From Nocardia bovistercoris (GTDB lineage Bacteria; Actinomycetota; Actinomycetes; Mycobacteriales; Mycobacteriaceae), in assembly GCF_015674855.1 (NCBI RefSeq), contig NZ_JADMLG010000002.1, positions 62,001 through 126,000 on the forward strand: a stretch of 64,000 nucleotides of DNA, read 5' to 3'. Positions 26,815-35,421 of the stretch are shown in pieces (position 1 is the first letter of the stretch; each line of letters starts with the position of its first letter). The notes under the pieces are model-generated. The model was given only the letters and a program-made list of their open reading frames with translations, did no database searches and was not told the origin of the DNA. The translations under genes were made by a program, and so were the position numbers.

Positions 26815-27897
26815 TCAGTAACGAACGACCCCGGCCAGTAGTGGCGGATACACGGTGGACGGTTCGCCGTCGACGGTGGTTCCGGCGAACTGGAGCATCG
26901 CGCGCTGCGTGCCGTGCATCGGGGCGGGGTAGTTCAACGTCGGTGCGGACACCTTGTCGAGTCGTTGTATCTGGTCCGGGCTCAGCGTCACGTCCAGCCC
27001 GGCGAGGTTGGCCCGCAACTGCTCGACCCGCCGAGCGCCGACGATGGGTACGATCTCACCCTCCCTCGCGCGTAGCCATGCCAGCGCTACCGCGGCCGAA
27101 CCGGCGCCGAGTTCGTCGGCGATCGCCGCGACCGCGTCGATGACGACATAGTCGCCCTCGCTCGGACTACCGACGAACGCGGTGCGCGCGGAATCGGCGA
27201 CCTCGGCGCCGCGCCGGTACTTGCCGGACAGGAACCCATTCTTCAGCGGGCTCCACGGCACCAGAGCCAGGCCCTGATCGAGGGCGAACGGCGCGAGTTC
27301 GCCCTCGACGGTACGGGCCAGCAGCGAGTACTCGACCTGTAGAGCTACGAGCGGAGTCCAGCCACGCAACACGGCCATCGTCTGGGCCTGCGCAGTCACC
27401 CAGGCGGGCGTGTTGGAGAAACCGATGTAGCGGATCTTGCCTGCCCGGACCAGGTCGTCCAGGGTGCGCATGGTTTCCTCGATCGGGGTGTTGCGGTCCC
27501 AGTTGTGCAGCCAGTACAGGTCAAGGTAGTCGGTGCGCAGCCTGCGCAGGGTCTCGTCGAGCTGAGTCACGATCGAGGAGCGCCCGGCGCCGCCACCGTT
27601 CGGGTCGCCGGGAAACATGTTCGCGAAGAACTTCGACGCCAGCACGACGTGTCCGCGGCTACCGGGCTGCGCGGCGAAAAAGTCGCCGAGGATTTTCTCG
27701 GAATGGCCGTTGGTGTAGAAGTTGGCGGTGTCGATGAAGTTCCCGCCCAGGTCGAGGTAGCTCGCGAGGATCTTTTCGGCCTCCTCGACGCTGCATCCAG
27801 CGCCGCCGGGGTCCTCGCCGAAGGTCATCGCGCCGAGTGCGAACGGGCTGACCCGCAGCCCGGATCGGCCGAGGGTGACGTAGTGGTCGAGAGGCAT
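26815..27897 (-). CDS. Aldo/keto reductase
   Basis: 360 residues. The catalytic tetrad can be located: Asp in NFIDTAN, Tyr in NFYTNG, Lys in LASKFF and His in YWLHNWD. The C-terminal cofactor region includes IVGARRVEQLRANLAGLD, binding NADPH. ATG at 27897 follows AGGAG; a much longer upstream frame is antisense to the AraC gene and is not coding. Divergent from the AraC regulator at 28052, which likely controls it. Confidence 0.92.
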   Translation of the reverse strand: MPLDHYVTLGRSGLRVSPFALGAMTFGEDPGGAGCSVEEAEKILASYLDLGGNFIDTANFYTNGHSEKILGDFFAAQPGSRGHVVLASKFFANMFPGDPNGGGAGRSSIVTQLDETLRRLRTDYLDLYWLHNWDRNTPIEETMRTLDDLVRAGKIRYIGFSNTPAWVTAQAQTMAVLRGWTPLVALQVEYSLLARTVEGELAPFALDQGLALVPWSPLKNGFLSGKYRRGAEVADSARTAFVGSPSEGDYVVIDAVAAIADELGAGSAAVALAWLRAREGEIVPIVGARRVEQLRANLAGLDVTLSPDQIQRLDKVSAPTLNYPAPMHGTQRAMLQFAGTTVDGEPSTVYPPLLAGVVRY

Positions 27898-28051
27898 GAA
27901 CGGCTCCTGTGTGCGGCTGTGTCGGTCACATTCATCGAAACGCACGCCCGCGCGTCGGCGGTAGATCGATACCCGCTGATTCTTGCCTGATCCTGCCGCA
28001 TAGTCCTGAATCGGACTTGCCGCCGACAGTCCGGGATGCTTCAGTGAAGCC

Positions 28052-28969
28052 GTGTTCCCAGCCACCGGACCACTGGACGAGATCCGCCGTCTCATCGCTG
28101 CCAACGCCCGCGACGATCTGCGCACGCCGATCGAAGGTCTGCTGCTGTCCAGCGTGGCGAGTACGGCACCGGACCATTCCTTGACCGAGCCCCTGCTGGT
28201 CGTCATGGCGCAGGGCGGCAAGCGACTGCTGCTCGGCGACGAGGTGTTCGAATACCATGCCGGGCAGTTCCTGGTCGTCACCACGTGCCTGCCGGTCACC
28301 GGCCACTTCGTGAAGGCCACCGATCAGGCGCCGTCACTGGCTCTCGGTATCACCCTGCACCCGGCGAAGATCGCACAACTGCTGCTGGAGAGCCCGATTA
28401 CCCGATGGTCCCGCACGACGGCGGTCGCGCCCGCGATCGCGACCGGCACCGCGGATCCCGAACTGCTCGATGCCGCCGTCCGACTGCTGCGCCTGCTCGA
28501 CCACCCGACCGACGCACCGGTGCTCGCACCACTGATCGAACGCGAGATTCTCTGGCGCCTGCTCACCGGTCCGCACGGCGGCACGATCCGCCAGATCGGC
28601 CTCGCCGACAGCGGCCTGTCCCACATCGACCGGTCCATACGGTGGATCCGCGACAACTACACCCAGCCGATGCGCATCGCCGATCTGGCCGCATCGGCCG
28701 GGATGAGCGAGTCGGCGTTCCACCGGCACTTCCGCGCCGTTACGACCATGAGCCCGTTGCAGTTCCAGAAACGGATCCGCCTACAGCAAGCACGGTCGCT
28801 GCTGATCAGTCGCCCCAGCGACATCGCAGGCATCGGCCACACAGTCGGCTACGACAGCCCGACCCAGTTCAACCGGGAGTATCGACGCTTGTTCGGCGTC
28901 CCACCCGGCCGGGACGCGGCGCGACTGCGCCACGAACCCGCCTCCCCCAGCTTGCGCACCCTGCCCTGA
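28052..28969 (+). CDS. AraC-family transcriptional regulator
   Basis: 305 residues. N-terminal AraC_N-type ligand domain (about 20-170) and two HTH units in the C-terminal AraC domain (IADLAASAGMSESAFHRHFR and IAGIGHTVGYDSPTQFNREY). The start is GTG. It is divergent from an aldo/keto reductase gene with 154 bp between, an arrangement in which AraC proteins of this type usually activate the neighbour. Confidence 0.9.
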   Translation: MFPATGPLDEIRRLIAANARDDLRTPIEGLLLSSVASTAPDHSLTEPLLVVMAQGGKRLLLGDEVFEYHAGQFLVVTTCLPVTGHFVKATDQAPSLALGITLHPAKIAQLLLESPITRWSRTTAVAPAIATGTADPELLDAAVRLLRLLDHPTDAPVLAPLIEREILWRLLTGPHGGTIRQIGLADSGLSHIDRSIRWIRDNYTQPMRIADLAASAGMSESAFHRHFRAVTTMSPLQFQKRIRLQQARSLLISRPSDIAGIGHTVGYDSPTQFNREYRRLFGVPPGRDAARLRHEPASPSLRTLP

Positions 28970-29228
28970 ACCGATGTCCAGCAGCCCGACTCCACCGCGG
29001 CAGCAGCAGCTCGGTCGGCCCTCGCCGCGGGTGAGCCGAAGTAGCTCCTGCCGGTCTTGATCTGCGGCGCGACCGGAGACTCTCCGAGCCGCGATGCCGC
29101 ACAGCACGGGTTGCCGACCGCTGGGGTGCACGAACCAAAGCTGGAGCGGCAACTCCATCCGTTCCGTCCAGGTCGCTCGAACCCGGACGGCGTCCCGCGT
29201 TGGTTTCGACCGAAAGCTGTTGCCGCAC

Positions 29229-29244
29229 CTACATTTTTGTAGGG
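29229..29244. terminator. Short hairpin just beyond the PIN toxin stop
   Basis: CCTACA-TTTT-TGTAGG, a six-base-pair stem starting 4 bases after the toxin stop codon. It could end the toxin-antitoxin transcript; no T-run follows on the minus strand. Read on the minus strand it includes ATGTAGGT, the half-site seen in the operators near 2300, 2500 and 6590. Confidence 0.35.
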
Positions 29245-29247
29245 CGC

Positions 29248-29640
29248 TCAGCGTGTGGAATCGGTAATGAAGTCCCGACCCAGCCCGAGCAGGACACTGT
29301 CGGCTGTCAGCAGCGACAGCCGCTCGCAATACGCCTGCGATGTGATCAACCGATCGAACGGATCATGCCGCACCAACTCCGGGAACTCACGCAGACCCTC
29401 CCCATGCTGACCGGTCACGTCGAGAATCCCCAACCCTTGATCCCCCAACGCGTCGGTAAGGTTCGCCGGGACCGTCAACGTGCCCAGCATCGATTTGATG
29501 GTCAACTCCCAGATCGTCGCCGCGGATACGTATACCTCCGATGCGGACGTGATGGCCTTGCGCGCCGACGAACCCAGCCGGGGATTGCCGTCCACGAGCC
29601 ACAGCACCGTCCGACTGTCAAGCAGAAGCATCCGTGTCAT
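29248..29640 (-). CDS. PIN-domain toxin (VapC-like)
   Basis: About 130 residues. First acidic residue in LLLDSRTVLWLVDG, a middle Glu in ATIWELTIK, and later Asp in HDPFDRLITSQA and LLTADSVLL, the order of catalytic acids in PIN ribonucleases. ATG at 29640 overlaps the antitoxin gene by 23 bases; ATG at 29631 is also in frame. Encoded directly after a Phd-like antitoxin, so this is a type II toxin-antitoxin module that would cleave RNA when the antitoxin is lost. Confidence 0.88.
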   Translation of the reverse strand: MTRMLLLDSRTVLWLVDGNPRLGSSARKAITSASEVYVSAATIWELTIKSMLGTLTVPANLTDALGDQGLGILDVTGQHGEGLREFPELVRHDPFDRLITSQAYCERLSLLTADSVLLGLGRDFITDSTR

Positions 29641-29863
29641 CCCCGTAGAACATTCGTTGAATATCGGGATCGATATCGAATGCACTGTCGTCGTACCGTA
29701 CCTGCCCCCGCAGCCCGCCGATCGTCACGGGAGCGGCCCGGTGCGGAACCAGATCGGCGATCGGCTTTCCCGCCTTCGAGATCACGATGCGCTCCCCCCT
29801 GGAGACACGCTCGAGCAATCTGGATAGATGTGTCTTGGCCTCATGGATATTCACTGCTGTCAT
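29618..29863 (-). CDS. Phd/YefM-family antitoxin
   Basis: 81 residues. N-terminal NIHEAKTHLSRLLERVSRGERIVISKAGKPIADL is the DNA-binding and dimerisation domain of Phd-type antitoxins; the C-terminal acidic tail (DDSAFDIDPDIQRMFYGDD) would wrap the PIN toxin. It is first in the operon and overlaps the toxin gene. It probably represses its own promoter, where a TAGTC tandem repeat is found. Confidence 0.9.
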   Translation of the reverse strand: MTAVNIHEAKTHLSRLLERVSRGERIVISKAGKPIADLVPHRAAPVTIGGLRGQVRYDDSAFDIDPDIQRMFYGDDTDASA

Positions 29864-29882
29864 TCCATCATTGCACCAAAGT

Positions 29883-29902
29883 TAGTCTAGTCTAGTCTAG
29901 TC
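29883..29902. repeat. Four tandem copies of TAGTC upstream of the antitoxin
   Basis: Exactly four units of TAGTC run from 29883 to 29902, beginning 20 bp upstream of the antitoxin start codon. Each junction makes a CTAG tetramer, the kind of core bound by some repressors. It is either an operator array for the toxin-antitoxin complex or a slippage-prone repeat in the promoter. Confidence 0.7.
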
Positions 29903-30047
29903 TTTAGGATGAGAACCGCCCTCTCTCCACCACCACCTTTCCCATCGGGCTCACAGCACCGCAATGCGTTCGGGGGCGACCGTGACACGCACCCTGACAT
30001 GCAGGGATAACGGGCGGGATGGCTGCTTGCATGGATAGGTGACGCAC

Positions 30048-30236
30048 TCAGGTGGCGGCGAGCTCGTTGAGCCAATCGTGCAGGATCCGGCAGCCTGCGG
30101 CGGCATCGATCGCCGAGCCGAGGAATCGGTCCGAGCCGCCGGGATCGACCTCGAGAAATTCGATCAATAGGCGTGTGGTCGAGTCGTTGCGGACCTCGAC
30201 ACGAATTACTGCTGCGTGGTGGCGGAGGCCTTTCAT
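30048..30236 (-). CDS. Small hypothetical protein after the BTAD regulator
   Basis: 62 residues, no recognised family. The ATG is four bases after the BTAD stop codon, suggesting translational coupling. Sequence is mixed-charge and protein-like (RVEVRNDSTTRLLIEFLEVD, then RILHDWLNELAAT). Confidence 0.45.
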   Translation of the reverse strand: MKGLRHHAAVIRVEVRNDSTTRLLIEFLEVDPGGSDRFLGSAIDAAAGCRILHDWLNELAAT

Positions 30237-30240
30237 CGTG

Positions 30241-31032
30241 TCAGGATCGCCTGGGAGTGCCTCGGAAGCGTCCGTGCTTCGTCACCGCGACGTCACCGCC
30301 GAGGCGGTCGATCAGTTGACGCAGGTCGGCTGAGGGAGGGACGCCGAATTCGTCGGCGAGCCTTTCGTGATACGAGCGGTATTCTCGTAGTGCCGCAGCG
30401 ATATTGCCTTGTGCGATATGGATATCGATCACGATTCGGCGCGCGGTTTCTCGAAGCGGTTCGGTGCCGACGGCAGCGCTAGCGGTGAACAGCGCCTCGT
30501 GATGGCGCTGCTGGTGCAGCAGTTCTATCGCCGCCCGCTCGAGCGCCTGCAGTCGTACCAAACGGTATCTCTCGCGGTCCGCGACTATCCATTCCTCGTC
30601 CCAATCGGGTAGCACTTCGGAGGTCGCGACCAACAGGGAGAGCTCGGCCGGAACCGGATCGCACGGGCCGTGAATGAGCTTGTGCGCCAACACTGTCAGC
30701 TCGCCCAGATCGATGCTTACCGTGGGGTCGAGGCGCAGCCGATCGTCGTGTGCGCCGATCAAATCGACACCGAGAGAGTGCAGCCGCCAGAGCGCACTGC
30801 GCAGGCTTTTCGCGGCTCGTTCGGGGGGAGTGTCGGGCCATAGCGTTCCCGCCAGCCGGGATCGCGCGACCGCTCGGTCGGCGAGTGCGAGATAGGCGAC
30901 GACCCGTTCGGCCATCCGCGGAATCATGCGCTCGCGTCCGGCGATGATCAGTGCGAACTCCCCCGTCAGATTCAATCGGATCCGCCCTGCCGACTGCGTG
31001 TCAATTTTCGTTGTCAACGCCACGGTTCCCAC
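30241..31032 (-). CDS. BTAD-type transcriptional regulator (SARP-like) of the eCIS locus
   Basis: 263 residues. The N-terminal OmpR-like winged helix (LTGEFALIIAGRERMIPR, AKSLRSALWRLHSLGVDLI) is followed by the BTAD helical domain (ALERAAIELLHQQRHHEALFTA, IAAALREYRSYHERLADEFGVPPS). Such regulators are frequent partners of actinobacterial eCIS clusters and antibiotic clusters. It is the last gene of the block, 95 bp after the effector gene, on the same strand. It probably activates the locus. Confidence 0.85.
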   Translation of the reverse strand: MGTVALTTKIDTQSAGRIRLNLTGEFALIIAGRERMIPRMAERVVAYLALADRAVARSRLAGTLWPDTPPERAAKSLRSALWRLHSLGVDLIGAHDDRLRLDPTVSIDLGELTVLAHKLIHGPCDPVPAELSLLVATSEVLPDWDEEWIVADRERYRLVRLQALERAAIELLHQQRHHEALFTASAAVGTEPLRETARRIVIDIHIAQGNIAAALREYRSYHERLADEFGVPPSADLRQLIDRLGGDVAVTKHGRFRGTPRRS

Positions 31033-31127
31033 CCATCTCCATTTGCGCCGGAGAGCTTTCAGTATCGATGATATGACCTGGACAACGAAACCTTGTGAGT
31101 AGTCGACTACCCGAACATCCGGTCGTA

Positions 31128-33926
31128 CTATTCCGGCTCCGTTGCGTTACCGACGCCCGCGGTCTCGGAGGAGACAGTCTTCAGCCCCGTGATGTCTTCG
31201 ACCGCACACTCGTAGAACTTCGTCTTGAACTCGTGCCAGGGGTTCTTCTGGTAGGTGACGTCGAGAACCTCTGCCCGGCCTCTGGAGGGCAAAACCTCGA
31301 CTACATCGGGACGCTTGTCACCCACGACCGGCGGACTCTTACTCGACGGCTTCCCGAAGAAGAAGTTCCACATTTCGGTGACCAGCTGCGGGTTCTGGCT
31401 CAGACGTTTGAAATCGATCGGAAGCCCGCGGTATTCGGTGGTTCGCTGGAATTCCCGATTGCCGACACCTTTCAGCACAATCTCGAGGGGGGCAAAACTC
31501 TGTCGCAGACCTTCTCGTTCGCGCGCGTAGTCGTAGGCAGATTTTTCGAGGAGGTTCCGCTGTGCCTTGCTCGAGTTCTTCTGTCCGATGGCACTGTTGT
31601 ACTCGTTCGCTATTCTCCGCAGTCGGTTCTGGCGCTGACCGGGTCCGATCGGCTCGTGGAGCAGCAGGTCACCGATCTCGCGGGTGGCCTGTTTCCGCAC
31701 ATCGGCGATGTACTTGATGGTCTCGCGCTCGTTCGCTTTCGGGTCGAGCCGTTTCCGGCTCGGAGGGTATTTCTTCGCTTCTGTCGCCGCCCGGCGTTCC
31801 GCACGCTCGGGCGCAGGCTTGGTCCATAACTTGCGTTGTTCCGGTGTGGGCGGGTTGACTTCTTTGCCGGGAGCGGAAGCTCGGGTGGCTTCTGGAGCGT
31901 TGGCGGCCCTCGGTAGTACGTTCGCCTGTTCGTGTGCTTGCTGCGACGTCCGGGACTGCTCATCCGCTTGAATCCGAGCCTGTCGCTTCCGTGCCGCTTC
32001 GGCCCAACTGATGCTGTTGTCGTTCGCCGCCCGGGGGATGTCGTTGTCGTTGGCGGCTCGGGGTCTTGCCGCCGATGTCGGCCCGGTAGGCGGCGCCTCG
32101 TGGGGTTGGCCCTTCTCGGCGGTCGATCCCGGGCCTGAGGCCCCGCTGATGACAGCATGTTGAGCGGCGCCGATCAGGACGGCTTTCAGCAGTTCGCCGC
32201 GGGTGAATTCCTCGGCGAGAAGCTCCAGCACATGTTCGTAGGTGACAGGGGCTTTGTCGGCCCGCAGGCGGCCGAACAATCCCATCGCCACATGCTGCAA
32301 CCCAGCGAACCCGCCGTGTATCAGCGATTCGACGGCAAGGCGGATCGCGGGACGTGTATACGCACCGCGTGCGACCACCCACACCTTCGCCCCCGCAGCC
32401 TCGGCGAGCCTGCCACCGAACTTGAGCAACAGCATTTGCAGCAGCGTCTCGAGACCGATTCCCGCCCAATCGATCTTGTCTCTGAGGCCTGCGTCGACCT
32501 CCGACTTCTGGCCGACGACCTCCATGGCAGCACCGGCAACGACGAAGTCCGCGTTCAGGGCCATCGCGGCCCCGCGGCTGAGTCCCTGGCCGAGTCCGGG
32601 CAGCATGATCGTCACGGCGAAGAGAGCGGTGTCGACCGCGCTGATCAGCATCCTGGTGTCGGTCGCCTCGCTGATCCGCAACAGCTGTTCGGCCTTTATC
32701 CAGACCAGCCGTTCGTTGTCGTCGTACAGCCGCACGCCGACCGTCTCATCGGGCGCGAGCCGAATGCCCCCGGTGAAGGTCGACAGCGGAAGCGTCTTGA
32801 CCTCCCGTCGAAACATCGGATCGCCGTACACCGCGTTGAGTGGTTGGCTCACGAGGATTTGGCCGTGGTCCCGGCGTGCGGTGATCGGTGCGACGCTGAT
32901 ACGCCATAAGCCTTTCGGCATCCGCAGCGGAAAAATCTTCCGACCGGTCTTGTTGTCCGACCCGCTGGATCCGGCTCCCCCGCCTGCACCGCTACCGGCG
33001 GCATTCTTGGTCTGTTCTTTTGCCCGGATCGCTCGGTAGGTCTGTTCGGTGGCCTGCGCGACCGGTGAGTCCTTGCCGACGTCTTCGGCTCCGAGCGCAC
33101 CGGCATGCAGCCAATAGAGCAGATCGGGATCCTTCAATGTCTGGATGTAAACGCGCAGTTCGTAGGGACTCAACCGATTCGCCAGGCGAGCCGCCGTCTG
33201 CCATTCCTTGCGGTCGGCGGCATCGAACGCTTGTTGCAGGACGGAGTCGCTGTGTGACCTGTCGGCATCGCCGCCGGCAGTCTCCGGCGACGGCGCGCGG
33301 TGCAGGGTGGTGTTCTGACCACTTGTGCGATGTTGCGTCACATGAGCGAGTTCATGGGCGAGCAGCCGATCACCGGCCCGGGTACCGGGCGCGAACTGTC
33401 CGCTGCCGAAGACGATGTGCGCGCCGACGGTGAACGCGGTCGCGCCGATCATGCGGGCCGCGGCGGCGCCGATGGGATCGGCATGGATGGTCACGTCACT
33501 GAAATCGTGTGCGGCCCTGCCGATATCGCTGGATGGCTGCCGTTGGATCGCGGCGTCGGCGATCGAGTCGGCCTCCCGCTCGCTCGGATCGCCGGGCCCG
33601 CTGATCCGCTCGTGCCGCGTGACAGGCGCGGTCGGCGAGATCGGGTGGGTCGGCGCCGCGGTGTCGAAGGCATGTTCCATGCCGGAGCGTACGTGCGGCG
33701 GCAATGCGAACCCCGGTCCGGCGAGGGCGTCACGGACGGTCCCGGGTACCGGAGCGTCGCCGTACGGGACGGACATCGAGGCACTGCGGGCGACCAGCAG
33801 AGTGGCGCGGTTGCCGAGCACCCGGTGCGGGGCACCGGCGATGGGCCGCCGGGGCTCGGCCGGTTCGGCGGCCGGTTTACGCGCCGCCGGTGCGGACTTC
33901 CGCACCACGAACTCCGGCCCGCTCAC
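31128..33926 (-). CDS. eCIS-associated DUF4157 protein with C-terminal candidate toxin domain
   Basis: About 932 residues from a GTG overlapping the preceding stop (GTGA); a longer ATG start at 33965 is in frame. Residues about 140-200 are the DUF4157 metalloprotease-like domain (HDFSDVTIHADP, then HELAH as the zinc HExxH at about 191-195), the hallmark of eCIS-loaded effectors. The middle holds hydrophobic helices (about 450-590) and a disordered repeat-rich linker with ARAANDND units. The last 110 residues (KRPDVVEVLPSRGRAEVLDV, then YQKNPWHEF) look like a PD-(D/E)xK-type nuclease. It is probably the main cargo toxin. Confidence 0.85.
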   Translation of the reverse strand: MSGPEFVVRKSAPAARKPAAEPAEPRRPIAGAPHRVLGNRATLLVARSASMSVPYGDAPVPGTVRDALAGPGFALPPHVRSGMEHAFDTAAPTHPISPTAPVTRHERISGPGDPSEREADSIADAAIQRQPSSDIGRAAHDFSDVTIHADPIGAAAARMIGATAFTVGAHIVFGSGQFAPGTRAGDRLLAHELAHVTQHRTSGQNTTLHRAPSPETAGGDADRSHSDSVLQQAFDAADRKEWQTAARLANRLSPYELRVYIQTLKDPDLLYWLHAGALGAEDVGKDSPVAQATEQTYRAIRAKEQTKNAAGSGAGGGAGSSGSDNKTGRKIFPLRMPKGLWRISVAPITARRDHGQILVSQPLNAVYGDPMFRREVKTLPLSTFTGGIRLAPDETVGVRLYDDNERLVWIKAEQLLRISEATDTRMLISAVDTALFAVTIMLPGLGQGLSRGAAMALNADFVVAGAAMEVVGQKSEVDAGLRDKIDWAGIGLETLLQMLLLKFGGRLAEAAGAKVWVVARGAYTRPAIRLAVESLIHGGFAGLQHVAMGLFGRLRADKAPVTYEHVLELLAEEFTRGELLKAVLIGAAQHAVISGASGPGSTAEKGQPHEAPPTGPTSAARPRAANDNDIPRAANDNSISWAEAARKRQARIQADEQSRTSQQAHEQANVLPRAANAPEATRASAPGKEVNPPTPEQRKLWTKPAPERAERRAATEAKKYPPSRKRLDPKANERETIKYIADVRKQATREIGDLLLHEPIGPGQRQNRLRRIANEYNSAIGQKNSSKAQRNLLEKSAYDYAREREGLRQSFAPLEIVLKGVGNREFQRTTEYRGLPIDFKRLSQNPQLVTEMWNFFFGKPSSKSPPVVGDKRPDVVEVLPSRGRAEVLDVTYQKNPWHEFKTKFYECAVEDITGLKTVSSETAGVGNATEPE

Positions 33927-35410
33927 GGGTTCACCGCCGATTCGACCTGGAATCGCTGCCCACATTCGATTCGGTGATCTCCAGCGACGAGGGAGACGAC
34001 CGCGACACCGCTACCGAGCCCGTGGATCCCCGCCATCGCCAGGCTCGGAACGCGCACCTGCACGCTCACTCCCGTTGACGTGCCGATGATCTCGGCGTCC
34101 ACCACCTGCTGCGGCAATCCGAACCACAGTGGCTGGAACCCGACTTTCAGTGGCTCTTGTTCCGGGTTCACCACGTGCAGGGTGATCGGGTCACCGCGCT
34201 TGGCCCGCTCCGGCGTGAAGGGCGGGTCAGCGAAACCGATCGTGGCCGCCAGTGGCGCGACGACATGATAGTTCGCCTCGGGAAGGGCAAGGATTCGCAC
34301 GACCTCCGCCGCGACATCCGGTCCCGGCTGCCGCACCACCGAGTGCGGGTCGAGCGGTGAGATATGCACTCCCGCGAGCAACTCGCGTGTCTCGGCTTCG
34401 ACCAGCGCTTGTATCTCCGGGTCTGCGACCACATCCGTCTTCGTGAGGACGATCGCGGCACGGGCCACGGTTCTCCCGCCGAGACTGTGTAGAGATCGGC
34501 GCATATCCGGCATCGGGCCGTCGACACAACTGACCACCGCCGCGACCAAAGCGGTATCGGCGGTGAATGTTTCGGCTCCGACCGTCACCGTCCGGAGGCC
34601 GCGGGCCCGCAGCGCGGCGGCGACGTCTTCGACGCCGTGATCGGCACGGCCCAGTAGGACCACCTGCCGGGCGACCGCACGGAACCGCACCGTGCTGACC
34701 GCTGCCCCCGCCGTCGTGGTGACCGTGATCGGTACGGCGGTCTCGGGGTCGAGGCCCTCGGGTACGGCCGCCACAAGCCGCGTCCGAGACGGCGAGCCGA
34801 TCAGTTCGGTGGTGATCGCGCCGAATGCCACCCGCACCGCGCCGATATCGAAGTTGTCGCCGGTGAGGGTCACCGGTGTGCCCTCAGCCGCTGTCACCGG
34901 TTCGAATTGCGCCGCCGGGGGTTCGGCGAAGCGCGGCCGGAACGTGGCGGGGTCGACCCAGGCGTTGATGGTCTCGGCCGGAGTCTCGGCGACGATCCAG
35001 GTGAACAGCCGCACAGTGGTCGGATCATCGTTCTCGATACCGAGTTCCCACCGTTCGGTCGTCGCCTGATCGAAGCCGACCACGATCTCGAACACCTGGT
35101 TCGAGACGGCGATCGAGAAGACGTCCCCGACCAGCCCGGCGGCGCCAGCTGCGGCGGCGTCCCGGAATATCGGTGTCGGATCGGAGACCGCCTCGACCGG
35201 TGGTCCGGCCCCGGCCCGCAGGAAGAACCGCGGCGGCACCATCGCGGGGCCGATCATCGCCACCCGCAGGAACATCATCTGGGCATAGATACCGGCGAAT
35301 TCCGGCATTGGCACGCCCGCGTGCTGGACGAACACCGTATCGACGCGGACACCCTGTGGACCGACCGGTAGCGGCGTCACCGGCGGATCGGGAAAGAGCT
35401 CGAAGGCCAT
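33923..35410 (-). CDS. eCIS protein: shared N-terminal domain plus IPT/TIG-like domains
   Basis: 495 residues. Residues 1-155 belong to a domain also present at the start of the proteins at 54488-55873 and 52147-54234 (common features: FPDP near the start, MMFLRVAM, VGDVF, a VGF-containing strand, NDDP, WVDP). An IPT/TIG-like Ig domain follows (VTAAEGTPVTLTGDNFD). The rest has a small GTPase-like or beta-rich look (VVLLGRADHGVEDVAAALR) without an NTP-binding loop. It lies between a fibre-like gene and the effector gene. Role in the particle unknown. Confidence 0.75.
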   Translation of the reverse strand: MAFELFPDPPVTPLPVGPQGVRVDTVFVQHAGVPMPEFAGIYAQMMFLRVAMIGPAMVPPRFFLRAGAGPPVEAVSDPTPIFRDAAAAGAAGLVGDVFSIAVSNQVFEIVVGFDQATTERWELGIENDDPTTVRLFTWIVAETPAETINAWVDPATFRPRFAEPPAAQFEPVTAAEGTPVTLTGDNFDIGAVRVAFGAITTELIGSPSRTRLVAAVPEGLDPETAVPITVTTTAGAAVSTVRFRAVARQVVLLGRADHGVEDVAAALRARGLRTVTVGAETFTADTALVAAVVSCVDGPMPDMRRSLHSLGGRTVARAAIVLTKTDVVADPEIQALVEAETRELLAGVHISPLDPHSVVRQPGPDVAAEVVRILALPEANYHVVAPLAATIGFADPPFTPERAKRGDPITLHVVNPEQEPLKVGFQPLWFGLPQQVVDAEIIGTSTGVSVQVRVPSLAMAGIHGLGSGVAVVSLVAGDHRIECGQRFQVESAVNP

Positions 35411-35421
35411 CGTAGTTCACC

